DNA of 64,000 nucleotides, taken from NCBI GenBank assembly GCA_963785815.1, contig CAWAWN010000002.1, positions 1,612,001 through 1,676,000 on the forward strand. The letters run 5' to 3'. Below, in pieces: positions 8,335 through 16,298 of the stretch. The stretch's first letter is position 1; every line of letters starts with the position of its first letter. Both the position numbers and the translations under genes were made by a program. Source of the DNA: UBA4742 sp963785815 (lineage in GTDB: Bacteria; Actinomycetota; Acidimicrobiia; Acidimicrobiales; Acidimicrobilacustridaceae). The notes under the pieces were generated by a model, which was not told the DNA's origin, searched no databases, and saw nothing but the letters and a program-made list of their open reading frames with translations.

Positions 8335-9678
8335 ATGGGGATCACGCGCCGGCGGTTCATCGGCGGTCTGACCGGCACGGCGGCCGGCCTGGCCGGAGCC
8401 GCGCTGCTCGATGCCTGCGGCGGCTCGACCGCGTCGCGCGGCGCGACGCAGGCCACCACCGCGGCCAAACCGGGGCTCCCGGATCCGTCCAAGGCACCGT
8501 TCGACACGGTCGTGGTGCTGATGATGGAGAACCGGTCGTTCGACCACCTGCTGGGCTGGCTGCCCGGGGCCGACGGCAAGCAGGGTGCCCACAGCGGGCT
8601 CACCTACGTGGACAAGGCCGGGGCCAGCCACACCCAGTGGCCGCTGGCGCCGGACTGGCAGGGGTGGCACTACGCCGATCCGGGCCACGACTGGCAGTCG
8701 GCGGTCATCCAGTACGCCGAGGGTGCGATGGACGGGTTCCTGAAGACCCAGCCCGACGGCGACCTCTACCCGATCGGGTACTACGTCGAGGACGACCTGC
8801 CGGTGTTGGCCAAGCTGGCCCGCAGCTACACCACGTTCGACCACTACTTCTGCTCGCTGGGCGCGGCCACCTGGCCCAACCGCTTCTACATGCACAGCGC
8901 GGCCACCGACGTGGACGAGACGGGGATGTACCCGGGCTTCCCGGTGGACCAGTCGGCCCTGCCCCCGCCGAACCTGGCCCGGCCCTCGAACCTGCAGCTG
9001 GCCATCTGGGACCGGCTGGCCGCGGCTGGGCTGACCGGCGGCTACTACTACCACTCCGAGCCCCAGACCGGGCTCTACGCCAGCCGCCGCTACGACGGGA
9101 TCAGCCACCTCTACGACCAGTTCAAGGCGGACGCAGCGGCCGGCAAGCTGCCCAACGTCACCTACGTCGACCCGGAGTTCGGCACGCTGCCCGAGGTGCA
9201 GGGCACCTCGAACGACATGCATCCGCACGGCAGCGTGAAGGTGGGGGACGCCTTCATCGGCGACGTGTACGACATCCTGCGCAACAGCCCGCAGTGGGAC
9301 CGCATGGTGTTCGTCTTGAACTTCGACGAGCACGGGGGGTTCGCCGACCACGCGGCGCCCCCCACCGTGCGCGACGACAACGTGAACCCCAACCCGGGCC
9401 CGCACCCCGACTACTCGCGCCTCGGCTTCCGGGTGCCGGCCATCGCCATGGGTCCCTTCGCCCCGGCCAAGGTGGAGACGGCCGGTCCCTACGAGCACTG
9501 CTCGATCCTGCGCATGATCGAGTGGCGTTGGGGGCTCGAGCCCATGCACGCCCGGGACCGCTACGCCAAGAACCTGGCCGAGGCCCTCGACTTCTCGTCG
9601 GCCCGCCAGCCCGTGCTGGTGGCGGCCGAGACGCCCCCGGCCACGGTCGCTCGTCCATCCGATGCCGGCGCCCCCTGA
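8335..9678 (+). CDS. Tat-exported phospholipase C / acid phosphatase family
   Basis: A 447-residue member of the phosphoesterase (AcpA/PlcC) family. The N-terminus MGITRRRFIGGLTGTAAGLA is a twin-arginine signal, followed by LLDAC, which may also be a lipobox. The family motif VVLMMENRSFDHLLGW is at about 60-76; the metal-binding Glu-Asn pair is in it, and later FNFDEHGGFADHAAPP holds the Asp, Glu and His ligands. Related enzymes split phosphatidylcholine or phosphomonoesters outside the cell for phosphate supply. A long GGGGG run at 8326-8331 may act as ribosome-binding site. Confidence 0.88.
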   Translation: MGITRRRFIGGLTGTAAGLAGAALLDACGGSTASRGATQATTAAKPGLPDPSKAPFDTVVVLMMENRSFDHLLGWLPGADGKQGAHSGLTYVDKAGASHTQWPLAPDWQGWHYADPGHDWQSAVIQYAEGAMDGFLKTQPDGDLYPIGYYVEDDLPVLAKLARSYTTFDHYFCSLGAATWPNRFYMHSAATDVDETGMYPGFPVDQSALPPPNLARPSNLQLAIWDRLAAAGLTGGYYYHSEPQTGLYASRRYDGISHLYDQFKADAAAGKLPNVTYVDPEFGTLPEVQGTSNDMHPHGSVKVGDAFIGDVYDILRNSPQWDRMVFVLNFDEHGGFADHAAPPTVRDDNVNPNPGPHPDYSRLGFRVPAIAMGPFAPAKVETAGPYEHCSILRMIEWRWGLEPMHARDRYAKNLAEALDFSSARQPVLVAAETPPATVARPSDAGAP

Positions 9679-9706
9679 GCCGCGCCCCGCGATCTAGGGT
9701 TTGCCC

Positions 9707-10261
9707 ATGGGTTCCCCGCGCTTCGAGTTCAACGGCATCAACCACCTGGCCCTGGTGTGCCGGGACATGGGTCGCACCGTCGACTTCTACACCAACGTCC
9801 TGGGGATGCCGCTGACCAAGACCATCGAGCTGCCGGCCGGCATGGGCCAGCACTTCTTCTTCGACTGCGGCGGGGGCGACAGCCTGGCCTTCTTCTGGTT
9901 CCCCGACGCGCCCGAGCCGGCGCCGGGCATCTCGGCTCCGGCCAGCCGTCCCGATCTGGGCGAGCTGACCAGCGCCATCGGTTCCATGAACCACGTGGCC
10001 TTCGACGTGTCGGCCGACCAGATCGAGGAGTACCGCGACCGACTGCTGGCCGCCGGGGTGCCCTGCACCGAGATCGCCAACCACGACGACAGCGAGTGGG
10101 GGATCTCCAAGGAGATGCACGACGGGGTGTTCGTGCGCTCGGTCTACTTCCAGGACCCCGACGGCATCCTGTTGGAGTTCGCCTGCTGGACCCGCGGCTT
10201 CGGCCCCGACGACGTCGCCGTCGAGCCCGCGGGGGCCGTGCGGGCACCGGTCGAGGCCTGA
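9707..10261 (+). CDS. VOC (glyoxalase/dioxygenase) superfamily protein
   Basis: A 184-residue protein with two beta-alpha-beta-beta-beta modules. The first starts NGINHLALVCRDMGRTVDFY and the second MNHVAFDVSADQIEEY; the end VYFQDPDGILLEFACW contains the expected C-terminal Glu ligand, and both modules contribute His. The fold binds a divalent metal and serves ring-cleaving dioxygenases, glyoxalases and resistance proteins; which applies is unclear. ATG 9707 is preferred to the TTG at 9701. The next gene follows after 5 bases. Confidence 0.82.
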   Translation: MGSPRFEFNGINHLALVCRDMGRTVDFYTNVLGMPLTKTIELPAGMGQHFFFDCGGGDSLAFFWFPDAPEPAPGISAPASRPDLGELTSAIGSMNHVAFDVSADQIEEYRDRLLAAGVPCTEIANHDDSEWGISKEMHDGVFVRSVYFQDPDGILLEFACWTRGFGPDDVAVEPAGAVRAPVEA

Positions 10262-10266
10262 TCGCC

Positions 10267-10905
10267 GTGCCCCGACTGCGCCAGGTCCCCAAGGCCGACG
10301 ACAACGCCCCCATCGTGGCCATGATGTACGACTTCCTGTTCGACGGCCGCGACCCGGTGGCCGAGCCAGGCACGTCGACCGGGTCGCCGGGGGACTGGTG
10401 GACGGTGTTCGCCCTGGTGCCCGACGTGCTCGACCACGCCGTGGCCGGGTTCGGCCTGTACCAGAGCCCCAAGCGCAAGCTCGACCCCGTGCTGCGCGAG
10501 CTGGGCCAGGCCCGGGCCGGGTGGGCGTCGGGCAGCCAGTTCGTGTTCTCCCAGCACTGCAAGTCCATGCGGGGCCTGGAGATCGACGAGGCGAAGATCG
10601 AGGCCGTGCCGGCCTGGGCCGCAGCCGACTGCTGGTCGCCGGTCGAACGGTTGGTGCTGGCCTACACCGACTGCCTGGTGTACGACCACGGCCGGGTGCC
10701 CGACGCCCTGTTCGACGCGCTGCGGGCGGAGCTGAGCGACGAGGAGATCCTCGAGCTCACCTACATCACCGCCATGTACCTGCAGCACGCGGTGATGTCA
10801 CGGGCCCTGCGCACCGAGTTCGACGACCGGCCCGAGCCCATCGTCGAGGTGGCCGCCCCCGAGGGTGCGGAGAACGTGCTGCGCATCGCCCGGCCGGACG
10901 CCTGA
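10267..10905 (+). CDS. Carboxymuconolactone decarboxylase (CMD) family protein
   Basis: A 212-residue protein of the AhpD/CMD fold, recognisable by SGSQFVFSQHCKSMRGLEID, VERLVLAYTDCLVY and ELSDEEILELTYITAMYLQH. Only one Cys lies in the redox region (HCKS), so an AhpD-type CxxC peroxidase partner role is doubtful. The GTG start at 10267 is 5 bases after the VOC stop, so both are probably cotranscribed. Confidence 0.8.
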   Translation: MPRLRQVPKADDNAPIVAMMYDFLFDGRDPVAEPGTSTGSPGDWWTVFALVPDVLDHAVAGFGLYQSPKRKLDPVLRELGQARAGWASGSQFVFSQHCKSMRGLEIDEAKIEAVPAWAAADCWSPVERLVLAYTDCLVYDHGRVPDALFDALRAELSDEEILELTYITAMYLQHAVMSRALRTEFDDRPEPIVEVAAPEGAENVLRIARPDA

Positions 10906-10922
10906 GCCCTGGACCGATCCGC

Positions 10923-11375
10923 TCACCAGGAGCCGGCCACCTGGCCGGTCACGGCGTTGAGGCGGTTCCACACGTTGATGTTGGCGATGGCCAGCACCAG
11001 CGCGCCCAGCGCCACCTGGTCGTAGTGGCGCGCCGCCTCGGCCCACAGGTCGTCGGACACGGCGCCGGGGTGGTCGGCCAGCCGGGTGGCGGCCTCGGTC
11101 AACCCCAGGGCGGCGCGCTCGGCGTCGGTGAACCAGGGGGCCTCGCGCCAGGCGGCCACGGTGGCCAGCCGCTCGTCGGTCTCGCCCAGCTCCCGCAGGG
11201 ATCGGAGGTGGCCGGCCAGACACACGGCGCAGCCGTTGATCTGGCTGGCCCGCAGGCAGACCAGCTCGATGGTCAGGGGCGGGACGCCGCCCTGGCCGAC
11301 GGCTGCGCCCACGGCCTGGAGGGCGTCCATGGCGCCGGGGACGACCATGGCGGGGTGGGGCATGCGAGCTTCCAT
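10923..11375 (-). CDS. AhpD-like CMD protein, ECF41-associated
   Basis: A 150-residue CMD protein with the redox motif NGCAVCLAGH (CxxC followed by His) typical of AhpD-like alkylhydroperoxidases, and a C-terminal ALGALVLAIANINVWNRLN. An AGGAG lies before ATG 11375. CMD genes of this kind are the commonest partners and targets of ECF41 sigma factors, and one is encoded immediately divergent from it here. A role in redox defence under that sigma factor is inferred. Confidence 0.88.
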   Translation of the reverse strand: MEARMPHPAMVVPGAMDALQAVGAAVGQGGVPPLTIELVCLRASQINGCAVCLAGHLRSLRELGETDERLATVAAWREAPWFTDAERAALGLTEAATRLADHPGAVSDDLWAEAARHYDQVALGALVLAIANINVWNRLNAVTGQVAGSW

Positions 11376-11396
11376 CTGGTGCTCCTAGGTTCAGCC

Positions 11397-11423
11397 GGTC
11401 ACATCGACCGGATCGGGTACGTC
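11397..11423 (+). promoter_or_regulatory. Candidate ECF41-type promoter
   Basis: GGTCACA (11397-11403) is separated by exactly 16 bases from CGTC (11420-11423). The published ECF41 consensus, as I recall it, is TGTCACA and CGTC with a spacer of about this length, so 6 of 7 upstream positions match. It points towards the sigma gene, suggesting autoregulation. Confidence 0.45.
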
Positions 11424-11470
11424 AACCACGTGTCAGCCAGTTGACGGATCTCGACGAGAGGATGTGACCG

Positions 11471-12343
11471 ATGGACGCGGACCACTTGGCCGAGCAGTTC
11501 GAGGCCAGCCGCCCCCACCTGCGGGCGGTGGCCTACCGGATGCTGGGCTCGGAGGCCGAGGCTGAAGACGCGGTGCAGGAGTCATGGCTGCGGTTCAGCC
11601 GGGCCGGCACCGACGGGGTGGACAACCTGGGTGGTTGGCTGACCACCATCGTGTCGCGGGTCTGCCTCGACGCGCTGCGGTCCCGCACCGCCCGTCGCGA
11701 GCACCTGGTCGACGAGCCCGTCGACCGGATCGGCGTCGGGCCCGACCCGGTCGAGGACGCGGTGCTGGCCGACACCATGGGTCCGGCCCTGCTGCTGGTG
11801 CTGGAGACCCTGGCGCCGGCCGAGCGCCTGGCCTTCGTGCTGCACGACGTGTTCGCCCTGCCCTTCGACGAGATCGCGCCCATCCTGGACCGCACTCCGG
11901 CTGCCACCCGCCAGCTGGCCAGCCGGGGGCGTCGACGGGTGCAGGGGCGAACGGGCGAGCTCGAGGTCGACCAGGCCCGCCAACGGCAGGTGGTGGATGC
12001 CTTCCTGGCCGCCTCCCAGGCCGGTGACCTCCAGGCCCTGGTGGCGGTGCTGGACCCCGATGTCGCCCTGCGGGCCGACGCCGCCCTGCTGCCCCGGGGT
12101 GTGCCCGCCGAGGTGCGCGGGGCCGGGACGGTGGCGGCCCGCGCCCGCGCCTTCCGGGCCGGGGCCGACGCGGACATCCGGGTGGCGCTGGTGGACGGTG
12201 CCGTCGGGGTGCTCACCCTCCGGTCGGGGAAGCCGGTCGTGGCCTTCCTGCCGACCATCGAGGACGACCGCATCGTCGAGATCGACGTGGTGGCCGACCC
12301 GGACCGCCTGGCCCGCCTCGAGGTGGTTCAGCTCCCCGTGTAG
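11471..12343 (+). CDS. sigJ: ECF41 family sigma factor with SnoaL-like C-terminus
   Basis: A 290-residue sigma factor. Region 2 is at about 10-75 (RPHLRAVAYRMLGSEAEAEDAVQ), region 4 at about 105-155 (LAPAERLAFVLHDVFALPFDEIA). The remainder, from about 175, is an NTF2/SnoaL-like domain (VVDAFLAASQAGDLQALVAVLDPDV), which in ECF41 proteins replaces a separate anti-sigma factor and tunes activity. SigJ of mycobacteria belongs to this group; the symbol is by similarity. The last 16 bases overlap the end of the convergent crotonase gene. Confidence 0.92.
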   Translation: MDADHLAEQFEASRPHLRAVAYRMLGSEAEAEDAVQESWLRFSRAGTDGVDNLGGWLTTIVSRVCLDALRSRTARREHLVDEPVDRIGVGPDPVEDAVLADTMGPALLLVLETLAPAERLAFVLHDVFALPFDEIAPILDRTPAATRQLASRGRRRVQGRTGELEVDQARQRQVVDAFLAASQAGDLQALVAVLDPDVALRADAALLPRGVPAEVRGAGTVAARARAFRAGADADIRVALVDGAVGVLTLRSGKPVVAFLPTIEDDRIVEIDVVADPDRLARLEVVQLPV

Positions 12344-13107
12344 CGGGGCTCGCGCTCCTCGGCCGCGGCCGCCTTGCGCTCGGCCGCGTCGTCGCTGCGG
12401 CTCACGAAGGTCTGGTAGATCATCTCGTCGGCCATGGACGAGCGGATCTGGGGCACGGCCAGGTGGCGGATCACCTCGCGGGCCAGCTTGACGGTGACCG
12501 CCGGCGCCGCCGCGATCTGCTCGGCCATCTCGCGGGTGGTGGCGTCGAGCTCGACGGGGGCCACGATGCGGCTGATGATGCCGTGGCTGAGCGCCTCCTC
12601 GGCGCCCATGATGCGCCCCGTCAGCACCAGGTCGCTGACCACGCCGTGGCCGCACATCTCGTAGAGCACACCCATGCCGCCCGTGTCGGGGATGACCCCG
12701 TGGGTGACCTCGGGCAGGCGGAAGCGGGTGCCCTCGGCCGCCACCCGGATGTCGCACAGCAGTGCCCGCTGGAACGATCCACCCATGACCCAGCCCTTGG
12801 CTGCCACGATCACCGGTGCGTCGAGCTCCCACAGCTGCTGGATGCCGCGGTGGCCCCGGCGCATGAGCTCGTGGTGGCTCAGCTCGGTGCGGTTGGTGCC
12901 GATGGCGGCCACGTCGCGGCCCGACGACCACGACTTGCCCTCGCCCCGCCAGATGACGGCCCGCACCTCGGGGTGTTGGCGCAGCTCGGCCAGGATGGCG
13001 AAGAGCTGGGCGTCCATGTCGTCGTTGAAGGCGTTGTGCTTGTCCGGGTTGTCGTTGGTGATGGTGGCGATGGCGCCGTCGATGGCCAGGTGCACCTGGT
13101 CGCTCAT
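12328..13107 (-). CDS. Enoyl-CoA hydratase/isomerase (crotonase) family
   Basis: A 259-residue crotonase-fold protein. The oxyanion-hole segments are SWSSGRDVAAIG and WVMGGSFQRALLCDIRVAA. In classical hydratases the second segment carries the first catalytic Glu (GGxxE); here that position reads Gln (GGSFQ), so hydratase activity may be altered. The second acidic region (LPEVTHGVIPDTGG) is present. It overlaps the stop of the FMN-oxidase gene by ATGA, so the two are translationally coupled and may act in one acyl-CoA or hydroxy-acid pathway. Confidence 0.85.
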   Translation of the reverse strand: MSDQVHLAIDGAIATITNDNPDKHNAFNDDMDAQLFAILAELRQHPEVRAVIWRGEGKSWSSGRDVAAIGTNRTELSHHELMRRGHRGIQQLWELDAPVIVAAKGWVMGGSFQRALLCDIRVAAEGTRFRLPEVTHGVIPDTGGMGVLYEMCGHGVVSDLVLTGRIMGAEEALSHGIISRIVAPVELDATTREMAEQIAAAPAVTVKLAREVIRHLAVPQIRSSMADEMIYQTFVSRSDDAAERKAAAAEEREPRYTGS

Positions 13108-14363
13108 GCGGTCCCCCTCGGGTCGTCCCGACCTCCGTCTACCAGCTCTGGTGTCAGCTCGGCCACGGAGCGGGCGCCGCACAGGGCCATGGTCCGGCGG
13201 ATGTCGGAGTCGAGCAGGCCCAGCACGTGGTCGACGCCGCGCTCGCCGGCCGCCCCCAGGCCGTAGAGGTAGGCCCGACCGATGGTGCAGGCGGTGGCGC
13301 CCAGGGCCACGGCCTTGACCACGTCGCTGCCCCGGCGCACGCCGCCGTCGCAGATGATCTCGATCCGCCCGCCCACGGCCTGGGCCACCGGCGCCACCAG
13401 GTCGATGGGGGCCGGGGCCGAGTCGAGCTGGCGGCCGCCGTGGTTGGACAGCGAGATGGCGTCGATGCCGGCCACCGCCGCCTTGGTGGCGTCGGTGACC
13501 GTCTGGATGCCCTTGACGATGATGGGCCCGTCCCACACCGTGCGGATCCAGTCCAGGTCGGCCCAGGACAGCGACGGGTCGAACTGGGCGTTGATGTAGT
13601 CCGACAGCGTCACCGCGTCGGAGCCGTCCACTTCGGTGCGGCCGGTCACGTTGGCGAACATGATGGGCTCGTTGCGCAGGAAGTCCAGGGTCCAACCGGG
13701 GTGCAGGGCGCCGTCGACGAAGGTGTCCAGCCCGATCTTGGGGGGCAGCTCGAAGCCCCGCCGCACGTCGCGGTCGCGCTTGCCGAACACGGCGGTGTCG
13801 ACGGTGACCATGAGGGCCTCGAACCCGGCCACGCGGGCCCGGTCGATCATCTCGGTGACCAGACCGCGGTCGCGCCACACGTAGACCTGGAACCACTTGC
13901 GGTTGCACGGCTGCGCCCCCACCTCCTCGATGGAGCGGGTGGCCAGGGTGGACAGGGTGTAGGGCAGGTCGGCCCGCCCGGCGGCCCGGGCCACGGCCAG
14001 CTCGCCCTGGGGATCGGCGATGCGGGTGAACCCGGTCGGGCCCAGGGCCAGCGGGATGGGCAGCGGCCGGCCCAGCAACGAGGTGGACGGGTCGACGTGG
14101 GACACGTCGCGCAGCACCCGCGGCCGCAGGGTGAGGCGCCGGAACGCTTCGTTGTTGTTGGCCTTGGCCAGCTCGTCCTCGGCCGCGCCGTCGATGTAGT
14201 CGAACACGCCGCCGGGCAGGCGGCGCTTGGCCAGCCGGCGCAGGTCGTGCACCGAGGCGGCGCGCGACAGGCGCCGAGCCGTGCCGTCCAGCTCGACCGG
14301 GCGCAGTCGCACCACCGAGCGCAACGTGTCGAGCGGTTGGCGCAGGCGGCTCCGGAGCGTCAT
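13104..14363 (-). CDS. FMN-dependent alpha-hydroxy-acid oxidase (LldD-like)
   Basis: A 419-residue protein of the lactate dehydrogenase/glycolate oxidase flavin family. It contains the N-terminal RRLPGGVFDYIDGAAEDE, the catalytic Lys in IIVKGIQTV, the active-site SNHGGRQLD with the proton-abstracting His, and the FMN phosphate-binding CDGGVRRGSDVVKA. Mycofactocin-system MftD proteins are close relatives, but no mycofactocin genes are visible here. ATG 14363 gives a normal start. It is the first gene of a two-gene operon with the crotonase. Confidence 0.9.
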   Translation of the reverse strand: MTLRSRLRQPLDTLRSVVRLRPVELDGTARRLSRAASVHDLRRLAKRRLPGGVFDYIDGAAEDELAKANNNEAFRRLTLRPRVLRDVSHVDPSTSLLGRPLPIPLALGPTGFTRIADPQGELAVARAAGRADLPYTLSTLATRSIEEVGAQPCNRKWFQVYVWRDRGLVTEMIDRARVAGFEALMVTVDTAVFGKRDRDVRRGFELPPKIGLDTFVDGALHPGWTLDFLRNEPIMFANVTGRTEVDGSDAVTLSDYINAQFDPSLSWADLDWIRTVWDGPIIVKGIQTVTDATKAAVAGIDAISLSNHGGRQLDSAPAPIDLVAPVAQAVGGRIEIICDGGVRRGSDVVKAVALGATACTIGRAYLYGLGAAGERGVDHVLGLLDSDIRRTMALCGARSVAELTPELVDGGRDDPRGTA

Positions 14364-14451
14364 CCCGCCCAGTCTGGCCGACCTCATGGGTCGGCGCGCC
14401 GGTCGACGCACCTCCTGGGACCCGAGCCGCGTGGTCGGGCATGATCTGGGG

Positions 14452-14913
14452 ATGCTCAGCCAACAGGAGATCTCCGACCGCCTCGAGCTCATGGACCTGA
14501 TGGTGCGCTACGCCCATGCCGTGGACACCCGGTCGTGGGACGCGTTCGAGTCGCTGTTCACCCCCGATGCCGTCATCGACTACTCCGCCTTCGGGGGGTC
14601 GGTGGGCACGGTGGCCGAGACCCGGGACTGGCTGGCCTCGGTCATGGTCGGCTTCGTCGGCTCCCAGCACCTGGTGGCCAACCCACTGCTCGAGATCGAC
14701 GGCGACCAGGCCACCGGGCGCACCATGTGCTTCAACCCCATGGTGGTGCCCCGCCCGCCCGACGATCCGGGTGAGCCCCGGGTCTTCTTCTGCGGCCTGT
14801 GGTACCTCGACCTGTTCGTGCGCACCGAGGCCGGGTGGCGCATCGCCAGCCGCAGCGAGGAGAAGTCGTGGGCCCACAACATGGGCCCCGCCTTCGGCGG
14901 CCCGCGGGACTGA
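14452..14913 (+). CDS. SnoaL-like / NTF2-fold protein
   Basis: A 153-residue protein that opens EISDRLELMDLMVRYAHAVD, then WDAFESLFTPDAVIDYSAFG, typical of the SnoaL_4 family of dehydratase/isomerase-like proteins in actinobacterial steroid and aromatic catabolic loci. Divergent from the FMN oxidase gene with 88 bases between. Substrate unknown. About 25 bases separate it from the next gene, which may be cotranscribed. Confidence 0.8.
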   Translation: MLSQQEISDRLELMDLMVRYAHAVDTRSWDAFESLFTPDAVIDYSAFGGSVGTVAETRDWLASVMVGFVGSQHLVANPLLEIDGDQATGRTMCFNPMVVPRPPDDPGEPRVFFCGLWYLDLFVRTEAGWRIASRSEEKSWAHNMGPAFGGPRD

Positions 14914-14937
14914 CCGGCGCCGGCCAGACTGCTCGCC

Positions 14938-16194
14938 ATGCCTCGCTGGTCCCGCCGCTCGGCCTCGGTGGTCGCGGCGGCGGGGATGGTGGTCTTGGCG
15001 GTGCTGTCGGGGGTGGCCGCCGGCCGAGGTGACGACCACGCCGCGGCGTCGACGGGCGGCGCGTCGGGCGCGTCCCCGGAGGTCCAGGCCGGCCAGCGGC
15101 TCCCCACCCGGGGTCCGGTGGGTGGGCCCCCGACGGTGCACCAGCGGGTGGCGCTCAACCTGATCGGGGGGCTGCTCACGGGCACGCCCATCCTGGCCGG
15201 CGACTACGCCGACCCGTACGCCCTGTTGGAGCCCGCCGGTCTGTACGTGTACGCCACCAACACGGTGTCGGCCAACGTCCCGGTGATGCAGATCCCCACC
15301 GGCGACATCTTCAACGGCTACTACCTGGGCGACGCCTTGCCGCGGCTGCCGTCGTGGACGGTCAAGGGCTTCCAGTGGGCGCCGTCGGTCTGGGCCCGGC
15401 CCGACGGCACCTTCGTCATGTACTACGCCACCCCGGCGCCGGCGAACGCGGACGGCCAGCCCCGGCGCCAGTGCATCTCCCGGGCCGTCGCCACCAGCCC
15501 GGCCGGACCGTTCACCGACGACTCCGACGCGCCGTTCATCTGCCCCCTCGCCCTGGGCGGGGCCATCGACCCCAGCGTCTTCGTGGACGACGGCACACCC
15601 CACCTGCTGTGGAAGGCCGACGGCAACTGCTGCGGGCTGGCCACCACCATCTACTCCCAGCCGCTCAGCGCCGACGGCCTGTCCACCGCCGGGCCGGCCG
15701 TGGCCCTGATCACCGACGACCAGGCCTGGGAGGCCGGGATCGTCGAGGGTCCATCGATGGTGCAGGTCGGCCACACCTACGAGCTCTTCTACTCGGCCAA
15801 CGACTGGGACACGTCGCACTACTCGGTGGGGATCGCGCTTTGCCGCTCGGTCCAGGGACCGTGCACCAAACCCCTCGACCACGCCTGGATGACCTCCGCC
15901 CAGGCCTACTCCGGGCCGGGAGGCCAGGAGTTCTTCTCGTTCCGGGGCGGGCTGTGGATGGTCCACCACGGCTTCCTGCCGGGCCAGGCCGGCAAGCCGG
16001 GCGGCCAGCGGCGTCTGTACCTGGACCTGCTCCAGTACCACGGCACCGATCCCATCCCCAGCCGGATCGGGGCCCGCCACACCGAGCAGGCGCTGCTGCG
16101 CCTGGGACTGATCGTGCTGATCCCGCTGGTGGCCGGTGTCGGGCTGGTGGTCTTGGCGGTCCGGCGCCGTCGTCGGCGCGCCCCGACGTCGTGA
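14938..16194 (+). CDS. Membrane-anchored GH43-like glycoside hydrolase
   Basis: A 418-residue protein with a signal-like N-terminal hydrophobic segment (SVVAAAGMVVLAVLSGVAAG), a five-bladed-propeller GH43-type domain and a C-terminal membrane anchor (GLIVLIPLVAGVGLVVLAV) ending in an Arg run. The three catalytic acids of GH43 can be placed: Asp in GDYADPYA, Asp in GAIDPSVFVDD and Glu in GIVEGPSMV. Family 43 enzymes act on arabinan and xylan-type sugars; an actinobacterial cell-wall arabinan is a possible substrate, by inference only. A related soluble-domain protein is encoded at 58527-59582. Confidence 0.8.
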   Translation: MPRWSRRSASVVAAAGMVVLAVLSGVAAGRGDDHAAASTGGASGASPEVQAGQRLPTRGPVGGPPTVHQRVALNLIGGLLTGTPILAGDYADPYALLEPAGLYVYATNTVSANVPVMQIPTGDIFNGYYLGDALPRLPSWTVKGFQWAPSVWARPDGTFVMYYATPAPANADGQPRRQCISRAVATSPAGPFTDDSDAPFICPLALGGAIDPSVFVDDGTPHLLWKADGNCCGLATTIYSQPLSADGLSTAGPAVALITDDQAWEAGIVEGPSMVQVGHTYELFYSANDWDTSHYSVGIALCRSVQGPCTKPLDHAWMTSAQAYSGPGGQEFFSFRGGLWMVHHGFLPGQAGKPGGQRRLYLDLLQYHGTDPIPSRIGARHTEQALLRLGLIVLIPLVAGVGLVVLAVRRRRRRAPTS

Positions 16195-16298
16195 GCGGCA
16201 CATGGCACGGTCGTGACGGGGCCGACTGCTACCTTCGGCGCGTCGTGCAGGGGAGCCTCCTCACCCATCGAGAGGCTCGCAGGATGGTGGGGAAGGGA

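Noticed and set aside
12328..16203. Very long minus-strand open frame of about 1290 codons
   Set aside because: It only holds the crotonase at its 3' end; the rest is antisense or out of frame to the FMN oxidase, SnoaL-like and GH43 genes and has Arg/Gly/Pro-rich composition typical of high-GC shadow frames.
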